From positions 1-64,000 of the forward strand of contig LGRX02035260.1 of the NCBI GenBank assembly GCA_001247695.2: DNA of 64,000 nt. The letters run 5' to 3'. A program made the translations under genes and the position numbers. Below are positions 21,142 to 29,600 of this stretch, piece by piece (within the stretch, counting starts at the first letter, position 1; each line of letters starts with the position of its first letter). The notes under the pieces are model-generated. The model did no database searches. It saw only the letters and a program-made list of their open reading frames with translations, and was not told the origin of the DNA. This DNA is from Cymbomonas tetramitiformis (Eukaryota; Chlorophyta; Pyramimonadophyceae; Pyramimonadales; Pyramimonadaceae).

Positions 21142-21367
21142 CTTAGGTTTTTCAGTGGCTGTACGACTTGTGTCTGGCTCGTTTGAGCAGGGGTGTCGGG
21201 CACTACATGCAAAGTACGGCGCTACAGATACGGACAGGGGAGTTTCGTGCACTGCAAATACGGGTTGGCGCACCTCATGTCTTACCTGTGTCGCCCCATC
21301 GCCATTGTTACCGTTGTCTTGAAGCCCTGCGAGCACAGTTAGTAGAAAAATTACATTTTTTAAAAAA

Positions 21368-21378
21368 AAGTCAGCCCT
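21368..21378. repeat. Target-site duplication of the nested LINE, right
   Basis: This is the second copy of AAGTCAGCCCT, matching 6251-6261. It lies next to an AT-rich LINE 5' end (TTTTTTAAAAAA). Confidence 0.88.
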
Positions 21379-21426
21379 ACACCTTCACCTCCTCCTTCCC
21401 CCCCTCACGAAAGCGACACTGAATAA
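21379..21426 (+). pseudogene. Small leader ORF b, 3' part
   Basis: This continues in frame the leader ORF cut at 6261 by the LINE. It codes for a Pro/Ser run and an acidic end HESDTE before TAA. It is followed by ~80 bases and then the gag start. Confidence 0.5.
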
Positions 21427-21509
21427 ATAAAGGCGAGCACTTCCTACCTTCTGCTCACCTGTGGCTTTTGCCACACCCAGCGTGCGATCTGATCAGCTCA
21501 GCAGCCAGT

Positions 21510-23651
21510 ATGTCGCAACATATATCAGAGTCCTTTCCCAGCATGGGGGTCAGTGCAGAGCCGTCACGCCCCCCATTGTTCTCGCCCCTCACCTTCCCAT
21601 CACCCGCCGCTTACGCTTCCGCTCACCCCATTCCACATCCAGGCACCACCATGCCCTACACAGCGGTGCCCCGCCCTTATACTATGCCGGATGGCACCCC
21701 CGCACAGGCTGTATGGAACGGCGTCAATTGGGTATTGCCCCAATCAGCGCCCCTCGCTGGGGGAGTATCACCAGTGCCGTTCACACTGGGAACCCATCAC
21801 CCCGTGGGCGCATATCCCACACCGTTCCAACAACAGCTACAGCAGCAGCAGCAGTGGCTCGCGTACCAGCAGCAGCAACAGCAGTGGCTTCAGCAGCAGC
21901 CACTGGAACCGATGCAGCAGCAGTTACAGCAGCAGCAGTTACAACAGCAGCAGTTACAGCAGCAACATCAGCAGCAGCAGCAGCAGCCACAGCAGCCCCA
22001 TCAGCTGGCGCCAGCCACCTCCACGCTTCATGACTCAGGCGCGGATCCCTCATCGCTGCAGCACTTCATCAGCATCGGCGCCGCGGCCCTGCCGGACCCT
22101 CTGCAGGTACCCCTTGACAGCGGGGTTCAGCAGAACGTCTTGGGCGGTACCCAGCTCTTGGTGCGTCACCTTCCCGCGGTGGCGACAACCTCAGAGACTC
22201 GCCGGCGTCGGCGTTCCCGAAGGGCATCCTCGGGCCCTGCGACACATGGCAAGCATCTTCCAGGCCCAAGCCACGCACCTGATCACTCTGACCCCGACTC
22301 CGGCACGGACATCAGCCGCACCAGCACGGGGACCAGAGGCAGCCGAAGCACGCAGGCACGGGCTGAGCGCAGGCGGAGGGCCGCCCACAGGTCCGGCTCT
22401 GACTCGGACGCGAGCAGCCGAAGTGAACACATTCGCAGAGAAGTCCTAGCGGCAGTACAGGCCCTGGACATCTCCGCGGTGCTCTCGAGAGGACTCGCGC
22501 TGCCTGGTGCGACGACATCGGCAGGAGCCTCCCCACCAGGCGACCCTCAGGGCAGCGCACAGGGCCTGACGGCGGACCATCTACACGAGGCAGACGCCGT
22601 CGCCAGCGTAACCCCTCCAGTGCCTCAGACCGCCGCTGAGACCGCTCCCGCCGAACCTCCCACTCAGGGCCGGCCAAATCCCCATAACATGATGGTGGCC
22701 CGCCGGCGGCAGTCGATGGAGACGGTGGTGCACGGCGGTGGCAATCCCGACTCAGAGCCCAGAGACTCCAGTCCAAGCGACTCGCCACCAGGCCCCCCTA
22801 GTGATCCACCTCAGGATCCCCCTGACGATCCCGCACCAGAGCCCTCCTACCCTCAGTACCCAGAGGTCAGAGCCCTCTTCGTCACCCACGATGGTGGGTC
22901 ATTGTGGGTGCACCAGTCAGCTGGGGTGCGAGGCGCGGCAACCGTCTCCCTACCATGGGACGAACGCCGCCGGGCTGGGGTGCAGGGCGACGCCATCTTG
23001 TTCAGGATCATGCACCTGCTGGGAGCGCCGCTGACTGCATATGCGCGCATGGGGGGCCGGCTACACCATGCACCCCTACCCCTTACCAACCCTCGCGTGG
23101 AGACCTGGGTCCTCATGGTCGACCGCGAGGTCATGGATATGGCAATGGGGGACCCAGCCGCGGCCAATGTGAGGTCTACCAGCATGGGGCAGCCAGTATG
23201 GGAGTGGATCCCTGCTACTGCGCGGGAGTCGGAGATGCAGAACTTCGATCAGGACGGGCTCGCCGCGTGGTCGGAGGTCAGCAACTCCGATTGGTACCGG
23301 AGCATGAGCGTGGTGGCCGCACAACCATCCACACCCCTGCCCTTCCATACACCTCTTCCACTCCCCGCACCACCATCAGCCCCTACATTACCGCCCACTC
23401 CGACCGCAGTCCCCACAAATCCCGCGCCTGCGCCTCCGCCCGCGCATGCCCCGGGACCACCACCTCCTGCCCGTTTCCCCCACTCTCCGCTGCCGCGAAC
23501 CCCGTTCACTCTGCCGCCGCTGCGAACCCCGTGCTCTCTCCCAGCGCCACCCCCTTTGTTCCAGGCATCGTCCGTCTGCCGCAGGGCACTAACCTGCGAG
23601 CATCTCCAGACGAGGTCCGCCTGGAGCACAAGACCAAAGAGATGGTGCTAA
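21510..23651 (+). CDS. Gag N-terminal region with polyglutamine tract
   Basis: I chose the ATG at 21510 (MSQHISESF), since the frame upstream has none. The N-terminus is Pro/Ser/His-rich. A strong polyglutamine tract encoded by CAG/CAA follows at 21829-22005, then an Arg/Ser-rich basic patch (RRRRRSRRASSG, ~22200-22240), a disordered acidic/proline segment and a folded-looking region at ~22850-23300 (SLWVHQSAGVRGA, MHLLGAPLTAYARMGG). The final residues of this frame, after about 23330, look like out-of-frame reading. The capsid sequence continues in the minus-one frame, so real Gag probably crosses frames between 23330 and 23540. It would form the particle of the LTR element. PolyQ in Gag is unusual and may drive condensation; that is inference. 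Confidence 0.7.
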   Translation: MSQHISESFPSMGVSAEPSRPPLFSPLTFPSPAAYASAHPIPHPGTTMPYTAVPRPYTMPDGTPAQAVWNGVNWVLPQSAPLAGGVSPVPFTLGTHHPVGAYPTPFQQQLQQQQQWLAYQQQQQQWLQQQPLEPMQQQLQQQQLQQQQLQQQHQQQQQQPQQPHQLAPATSTLHDSGADPSSLQHFISIGAAALPDPLQVPLDSGVQQNVLGGTQLLVRHLPAVATTSETRRRRRSRRASSGPATHGKHLPGPSHAPDHSDPDSGTDISRTSTGTRGSRSTQARAERRRRAAHRSGSDSDASSRSEHIRREVLAAVQALDISAVLSRGLALPGATTSAGASPPGDPQGSAQGLTADHLHEADAVASVTPPVPQTAAETAPAEPPTQGRPNPHNMMVARRRQSMETVVHGGGNPDSEPRDSSPSDSPPGPPSDPPQDPPDDPAPEPSYPQYPEVRALFVTHDGGSLWVHQSAGVRGAATVSLPWDERRRAGVQGDAILFRIMHLLGAPLTAYARMGGRLHHAPLPLTNPRVETWVLMVDREVMDMAMGDPAAANVRSTSMGQPVWEWIPATARESEMQNFDQDGLAAWSEVSNSDWYRSMSVVAAQPSTPLPFHTPLPLPAPPSAPTLPPTPTAVPTNPAPAPPPAHAPGPPPPARFPHSPLPRTPFTLPPLRTPCSLPAPPPLFQASSVCRRALTCEHLQTRSAWSTRPKRWC

Positions 23652-24874
23652 AGCTGGTCAAGAGCGTCACCAGGTTCCCCCGCTCCGCGTCCGACACAAA
23701 ATCGGCCGACAAGGAGGGCCTCCTGACGCAGTTGGAGCACTACTCCCACATGGTGCGGAAGGTATTCCAGGAGGCCATCGTGATCGAAGCACTGACCACT
23801 CCCAGTTGTACGCCATCAGTATCAGAGTACCAGGCGAGTGTGTCAAGCCTTCTTTGGAGCTTCAAGGAGTACACTCTTCAAGACCAGCAGAGGAAGTTCT
23901 TGGAGCGCGCGGCAGGGACCTTTGGGTCCGAGCAAGCTTGGCACCAACGCTACGGGGAGCTGGACGTATTCTTCAGCGACCTGGCAGTGTGCTCTCTGAC
24001 GCAGGCCTACCTGGAGAACGCACACGGCGAGGCCATTGCCCTGAAGCAGGCGGTGAACGAGACCGCGGCGGAGTATTTCTCGCGACTGGAGACCCGCATG
24101 GCCTCCGTCAACTTCTTGGCCGGCAGAGTCCCAAATTGCGTGGAGATGACCAACTTGTCGATGCTCTCTACGTACCGCCGGGGGCTGAAATATGCACCCA
24201 AGGTGATGCGGCGCCTGAGAGCCATCCACTTGGATGTCTCCAAACCAGAAGAGTGGGAGAGGAAGGCCGTCGCTGACGACATCCCAGGCACTCACAACGC
24301 CTTGTTGAAGATTCGGGAAGTTGCTGAGGAGGTGGAGAGCGACATTGACACGGAGGCGGCTCAGAGGCGCTCTCAAGACCGTCCTCCCCGTGCTGTTTCC
24401 TTCGCTAACCCACCACCTCGCACCCCCTTCTACAGGCGTACCCCCTCTTCGAGCCGCCCAGCTCTTGCCATGCTGGAGAACGGGCCTGCCACCACCGTCG
24501 CCGCGGCAGTGACTCCTTTGCCACCACCACCTGGCCTCTCCCGCCCTGACGCTCCGAAAGTCCGCCGGTGCTTCGCTTGCGGCTCTGCGGAGCACATCGT
24601 CCGTAACTGTACGGACGAGGCTAAACTCAAGGAGTGGAGGGCCAATGCACCCGCTCGACTGGCGAACTCCCCTGGGTTTGTAGCCGCCGTCGTTTGGGCC
24701 ATCGAGCAGCAGGAGGACATCTCCTCGGTGGATGGCGTCCCAGAGGAGTTCTCCGAGGAGGTCTTGGCTCTTGCTACCTGTGAGGACGAGCAAAGCTACC
24801 AGACCCTGGCGGCCCTTGCGGGCATCGAGCTTGTGGAGGGTGACGGCTTTCCCCCGGTGGAGAGCGATGAATGA
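23540..24874 (+). CDS. Gag capsid-like region and CCHC zinc knuckle
   Basis: This frame is open from 22904, but its coding character starts near 23540 with PFVPGIVRLPQGTNLRAS. The following ~300 residues have the helical, charged pattern of a retrotransposon capsid (FGSEQAWHQRYGELDVFF, AAEYFSRLETRMASVNFL). A single CCHC knuckle, C-x2-C-x4-H-x4-C, sits at 24569-24610 (CFACGSAEHIVRNC) and would bind genomic RNA. The frame ends at TGA 24872-24874, followed by CTG. The same frame then continues open for another 1.7 kb, so stop readthrough into the next ORF is possible. Relative to the polyQ part it is in the minus-one frame, suggesting either ribosomal frameshifting or an indel. Confidence 0.75.
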   Translation, partial: PSATPFVPGIVRLPQGTNLRASPDEVRLEHKTKEMVLKLVKSVTRFPRSASDTKSADKEGLLTQLEHYSHMVRKVFQEAIVIEALTTPSCTPSVSEYQASVSSLLWSFKEYTLQDQQRKFLERAAGTFGSEQAWHQRYGELDVFFSDLAVCSLTQAYLENAHGEAIALKQAVNETAAEYFSRLETRMASVNFLAGRVPNCVEMTNLSMLSTYRRGLKYAPKVMRRLRAIHLDVSKPEEWERKAVADDIPGTHNALLKIREVAEEVESDIDTEAAQRRSQDRPPRAVSFANPPPRTPFYRRTPSSSRPALAMLENGPATTVAAAVTPLPPPPGLSRPDAPKVRRCFACGSAEHIVRNCTDEAKLKEWRANAPARLANSPGFVAAVVWAIEQQEDISSVDGVPEEFSEEVLALATCEDEQSYQTLAALAGIELVEGDGFPPVESDE

Positions 24875-26566
24875 CTGGCCGGCGGCCAGCCCCAGACCCT
24901 GCCCTTCGAGGAAGTGAGGTCTTGCCCTGATGATCAGACCCTCTCCGCCCTGGAGAAGCGGTCAGAACCAGTGGAACCCCGACGCGCCCGAGGACGCAGA
25001 GACCCTTGGGGCCAACGTCCCCATCCCAAGAGTGTGGCCTTCACCTCTGGGACCCGCTTGCGACGCACCTACCGCTCAGCTGGTGCCCCATCGCCGCCGA
25101 GGGATGACTTGTCCAGCCACCCTCTCGCAGGAAGCACCCCCTTCGATGAGCCGTCGCTACCTCTTGATGACGGCCCTGCTTATACACAAGCGAGGATCGA
25201 GGGTCGGAGGGGACGGCGAGTTCCCCGGCACAGACCCCCCATTATGGGCAACAACCGCGGAGAGCCCCGCGACCTTCGCCCCCGACCGCGTGTTGTCCTG
25301 CCGCTGCCCATCTATCAGTCCAACCTCGCAGACCCACGGAAAAGGCTAACTGCGTGGCACTGGAAGAGAGATCTGTACTCCCTCCCCCTCGAAGTCGCCA
25401 TGCAGAAGGTCCGCAGAGCTCTGCGCAAGTCCCCAGAGGCTGCCAAGGACCTGGTGGATAAAATGTCGGAGCGCGTCCGCAGCCGCGTACACTCTGGGAG
25501 TCGATCGCCAAAGGAGCGCGTGAACCGCGCCAACCAGCTGGCAGAGAGGATACGCATTGCCCGCGAACCTCAAGATCGCAAGGAGGGCCATCAGCGCATA
25601 GCATTGTGGCACCTCCTTTCACACGACGGTCGCCAGCAAGTCCCCGAATCCTCTAACACCAGCTCCCACGACCTCTACGCGGCTTGGAGAGAGCTGTCGC
25701 CTGCCGAGCAGCAAAAGGCAATCGCCACTTCGAGTCCAGACTCTTCCCCAGGTAGCAGGCTGTGGGAAAAGGAGGGCGCACGAAGAGCAGCAGCGAGGTC
25801 TTCGACATCCCTCTGCACCCTGGACACTGAAGTGGGCACGATACCTGGGACAGCGGGAGATGTGGGTTTACCTGGCGCCTGGTGCAGTCTGCACGCAGTA
25901 CACCAGTACAAGATGAGGAAGCTGGGTCCCAGCCCCTTGGGAGCATCCCCTCCATCATCCTCGCTGGCCGAGCCCACAACAGAGACTACATCTTCGCACC
26001 ACGATAACGCGCCGGCCACTCCGGGAGGAAACCCCGAAGGTTCATCCTACTGCTCAGAGGCGGAGGAGACCTCCGCACCCAGTTCGCTTTGCTTCACCCA
26101 GCAGATGACCACCGTCAAAACGCATGAAGCGGATGAAGCGCCACCCTGTCTCGACAGCCACCCCATCGCTGAAGACCCTGAGGTGATGGAAGAGGAGTCC
26201 TCGGTCAATTCGCTCTGCTTCACCCAGCAGATGGCAGCAGCTGGGACCCCTCAGACGAGAACTGACCACCAGAGCTCCCACCAGCTCGCCCACAACTCCC
26301 CTGCTGGCAGCCCTCAGCATGACGAGGACCCTCTCACCCATGGCAGTCTCACCAATAGTGTCGCTACCCATGTGAGCCCCACAACAAGCGGCACTACCCA
26401 CGTGAGCCCCACAGTAAGCGGCACTACCCATGTTAGCCCTACCACCAGTGGCACTACACATGTGAGCCCTACTACCAGTGACACCACCCATGTGAGCCCT
26501 ACCACCAGCGACACCACTCATGTCAGCCCCACCTCGAGCGATGCACCTCAGCGGGCACCCTGCTGA
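24875..26566 (+). CDS. Accessory ORF between gag and pol (unknown, Ser/Thr-rich)
   Basis: This is in frame with the capsid ORF after a single TGA, with no ATG near its beginning, so it is likely expressed by readthrough or fused in an intact copy. The N-terminal half is basic and contains a helical segment (DLYSLPLEVAMQKVRRALRK, ~25368-25430). The C-terminal half is acidic and low complexity. SLCFTQQM occurs twice (~26086 and ~26208). It ends in six tandem copies of a 10-residue unit THVSPTTSGT (26366-26545). I recognise no enzyme domain. The pol frame, shifted by minus one, is open through this repeat, so pol is probably reached by a frameshift within it. Confidence 0.6.
   Translation: MAGGQPQTLPFEEVRSCPDDQTLSALEKRSEPVEPRRARGRRDPWGQRPHPKSVAFTSGTRLRRTYRSAGAPSPPRDDLSSHPLAGSTPFDEPSLPLDDGPAYTQARIEGRRGRRVPRHRPPIMGNNRGEPRDLRPRPRVVLPLPIYQSNLADPRKRLTAWHWKRDLYSLPLEVAMQKVRRALRKSPEAAKDLVDKMSERVRSRVHSGSRSPKERVNRANQLAERIRIAREPQDRKEGHQRIALWHLLSHDGRQQVPESSNTSSHDLYAAWRELSPAEQQKAIATSSPDSSPGSRLWEKEGARRAAARSSTSLCTLDTEVGTIPGTAGDVGLPGAWCSLHAVHQYKMRKLGPSPLGASPPSSSLAEPTTETTSSHHDNAPATPGGNPEGSSYCSEAEETSAPSSLCFTQQMTTVKTHEADEAPPCLDSHPIAEDPEVMEEESSVNSLCFTQQMAAAGTPQTRTDHQSSHQLAHNSPAGSPQHDEDPLTHGSLTNSVATHVSPTTSGTTHVSPTVSGTTHVSPTTSGTTHVSPTTSDTTHVSPTTSDTTHVSPTSSDAPQRAPC
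26366..26545 (+). repeat. Six 30-bp tandem repeats coding THVSPTTSGT
   Basis: Six in-frame 30-bp units vary mainly at the codons for the last residues (SGT, SDT, SDA). The third frame contains TGA in each unit. The minus-one frame used by pol remains open through the whole array, which would suit a frameshift zone. No classical slippery heptamer is evident to me. Confidence 0.85.
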
Positions 26567-26613
26567 CGGCGAGTGCAGACAACCTCGTCAGTCATCCGAC
26601 TGAAGATGTTGAT

Positions 26614-29600
26614 TTGCTGGATGAGGAGTTCTACGCCGCGTGTAGGCAAACGTTGGAAGAATGCCGCGAGGCCTCGGACAACCTCCTCCCCAACCTCAAG
26701 TGCAAAAGCATACGCACAGATGGGGGAGTTCAGTGGAAGACCGACATCGAGGGTACCCTTGCAGCGGCACATGACGAAGAAGGACCGCTACTGCTGGTAT
26801 TCTACGCAACCCTCAGAGGGCACACGGTCAAGGTGCTGATTGACTCGGGGGCTTCTGACAACTTCATCTCGGAGCAGAGCGCTAAGCGATGTGGCCTCAC
26901 AACACGAGCCGGCTCCGAGATGCGAGTCACCCTGGCGGATGGATCTGTGAAGATCACTGGCGCCACCGCGTACGCCAAGTTTAACACGCACACCACCACG
27001 GGCACCTATACGGAGAACGCCCTTGCCCTCCGGATCCTACCACTGGGCATACAGGTGGATGTTATCCTCGGCGGAAGGTGGCTGCGCAGTCACTCTCCTG
27101 TCACTCTGGGCTATGAAGGGAATGGCTCCGTCTCCTTCCTCAGGAAGTCCCGCAGTGGCAAGATTGGGGATCGCGTCACCATCACAGGCTGTTCTCCTGG
27201 GAAAGCATCTGGGGACAGGTCTCCGAAGGGCACGGCCTGCGCGGGATTGGTGGATGAGGTGTTCTTAACCCCTGCTCAGCTGAAGAAGTACCTGGTGTAC
27301 GCGGAGACGCAGAAGCTACTCGGCAATGACGACCCGGAGATACAGCCCGCCTGGCTCATGGTGGCCGAGAAGTCCCCCGACGATACTGCTTCTGCCTTTG
27401 CAGCCACGGCTATCGACTCCGAGAACGCCGAACCCGCTGCGGATACTGAAGATGCAGAAGTGAGCCCTGAGTGGACCCTCAAGTTTCAGGACTTCTGGGG
27501 TGAGGAGTACAAGAAGGAGATGACGACTGCCCTACCGAACATCGATGGGCTCAGACATGACCCCCAAGATGAAGCCAACATTAACCTGGACCCCGAGCTG
27601 AGCAAGAAGGGACCTCCCTGCCAGCGCATCTACAAGAAGTCCGCAGAGGAACTCCGCCAACTTCGAGAACGCGTGGAGACTCTGATGTCCAAGGGCTACA
27701 TCCGACCCTCTTCCAGCCCTTATGCAGCTCCCTGTTTGATGGTCCCTAAACCCGGGAACCCCAAGGAGCTGCGACTGGTGATCGATTACCGGCTCCTCAA
27801 CCGCCAGACAGTTAAGGACAAGTATCCTCTCCCAGACATCCAGATGATGTTCGACGAGATGCAGGGTGCGAAGTTCTTCTCTTCGTTCGACGCGGTGGAT
27901 GGCTTCTGGCAAGTACCGATGGCACCAGGAGATGTCGAGAAGACCGCCTTCACCACCCAGATGGGGTCATATGAGTGGTTGGTCATGCCGCAGGGGCTGC
28001 AGAATTCACCGTCTCAGTACCAGCGACGGATGCAGCGGGCCTTGGGCCATCTCCCATTTGTCCGGATCTTCATCGATGATGTGGTCGTCTTCAGCAACAC
28101 CGCTGCAGAGCACTACGAGCACGTCAAGCAACTGCTCCTGACATGCAGGGAGAAGGGCGTCTTCCTCAAGAGGTCCAAGTGCCAACTGTTGAAGAAATCC
28201 TTGCGGTTCCTTGGCCACTGTATCTCCGCAGATGGCTGCAGACCCCAACACGACAAGGTGGCTGCAGTGAGGGACTGGCCCGAGCTGGAAACGGTTACCC
28301 ACGTCAGGCAGTTCTTGGGCCTAGCGGGGTATTACCGCAGGTTCATCCACTGCTTCTCCGAGATCGCTCAGCCCCTCACCCGGTTGACCAAGTCGGACGT
28401 ACCCTGGGAGTGGGGTCCCATGCAGCAGTGGGCCTTCGAGGAGCTGAAGAAGGCCCTCACATCAGCGCCAGTGCTCGCCTTGCCCAACATTAAGGGTGCC
28501 GCAGACGGCACAGCACCTTTCGTGGTGCAGACGGATGCTAGCGGCATCGCTCTTGGGGGAGTACTGATGCAAGACAATGGAGATGGTCTTGGGCTGCGCG
28601 TGATAGCATACGAGAGCCGCCAGTTCTCAGCCGCCGAGCAGAATTATCACACCGGCGAGCGTGAGCTAGGTGCTCTACACCACTGCACCACCGTCACCTG
28701 GCGGCACTACCTCATCTTCACCAACTTCCGCATCCAGGGTGATCACCGCCCCCTTGAATGGCTGATGGAACCTGGCAGAGAGCTTAGCCGCAGACAGGCA
28801 CGCTGGTACATGGATCTGGTGGAGGTGGGAGTCCCGAGAATGGAGTACATCAAGGGAGCGCTGCTGCTGGTACCAGACGCCCTGTCCAGAAGACCCGACT
28901 TCAAAGACAAGGACGTTCGCGAGGGGTTGAAGGAGGCAGGAGTGATCGACCCCACCTCAGACCTGCCGAAAGACCCTCTGGCAACGCTGGAGTCTGAATG
29001 CTTCTCCAGCTCACCACCCGCAGCTCATCCCCACTGGGCCCAGACGGTTGACTGTTGGCTCTCAGCAGTGGAAACCCTCTCCGTGGCGGAACAGGCCATG
29101 GACATGGGGGAGACCATCGCTCTCGTTAATCCGAAGCTCTATAAGGGAATGAAGGAGGATCACCTCGACTTCGACATGCCTGACTGGCCTGAAGCTGATA
29201 GCGCGAAGCCGACAGAAGCTCCACACGAACCCCCTGACAGAGCTCCACCTCAGATAAGGATAACGAGGAGCATGGCACGCGCTGGAAAAGTCTCTACGAC
29301 CCCAGCGCCTCCACAGTTGGCGTCACCGAAGACGCGAACGCCTACATCACGAGCTGACGCATCGGAGGCGCCCACTGAGAAGGTGCCAGTGAGCTCACCA
29401 CCCCCGCAGCAGGCGCCCCAGCAGTCAGCTCCATCCCCGGTCCTTCACCCGCAAAAACGGCAGACTCCCCCCGAAGACTCACAGAATTGGCGTGTCCGAG
29501 CAGAGTACTCCTCGAAGTACGCCGAGAAGTTTGGACCCTTCGATGTGGACGCCTGTTGTGACTTTGGCGGCCGCAACAGACAGGCGGATAGATTCTGGAC

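Larger units (their letters stand above)
6262..21367 (-). mobile_element. RandI/Dualen-type non-LTR retrotransposon, ~15.1 kb
   Basis: The minus-strand element has an 11-bp target duplication and a 3' end made of CTTTT-like units (GAAAA units on the + strand at 6262-6280). It has one essentially continuous ~5000-codon reading region, broken once near 13880. The domain series is Gag-like region with coiled coil, tandem repeats, C48-type cysteine protease, APE endonuclease, RT, chromodomain-like patch, PCIF1-like methyltransferase, RNase H1, and a CCHC plus restriction-like endonuclease. Dual endonucleases (APE plus RLE) are the hallmark of Dualen/RandI elements described from Chlamydomonas. 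Insertion into a young LTR element makes it younger still. The 5' end looks complete, as the target duplication and an untranslated leader are both present. Confidence 0.92.

Noticed and set aside
24872..24877. Calling the UGA-CUG at the gag end a proven readthrough site
   Set aside because: The best-known leaky context is UGA-CUA, and here the following codon is CUG. The same-frame continuation is suggestive but could also be a simple nonsense mutation.
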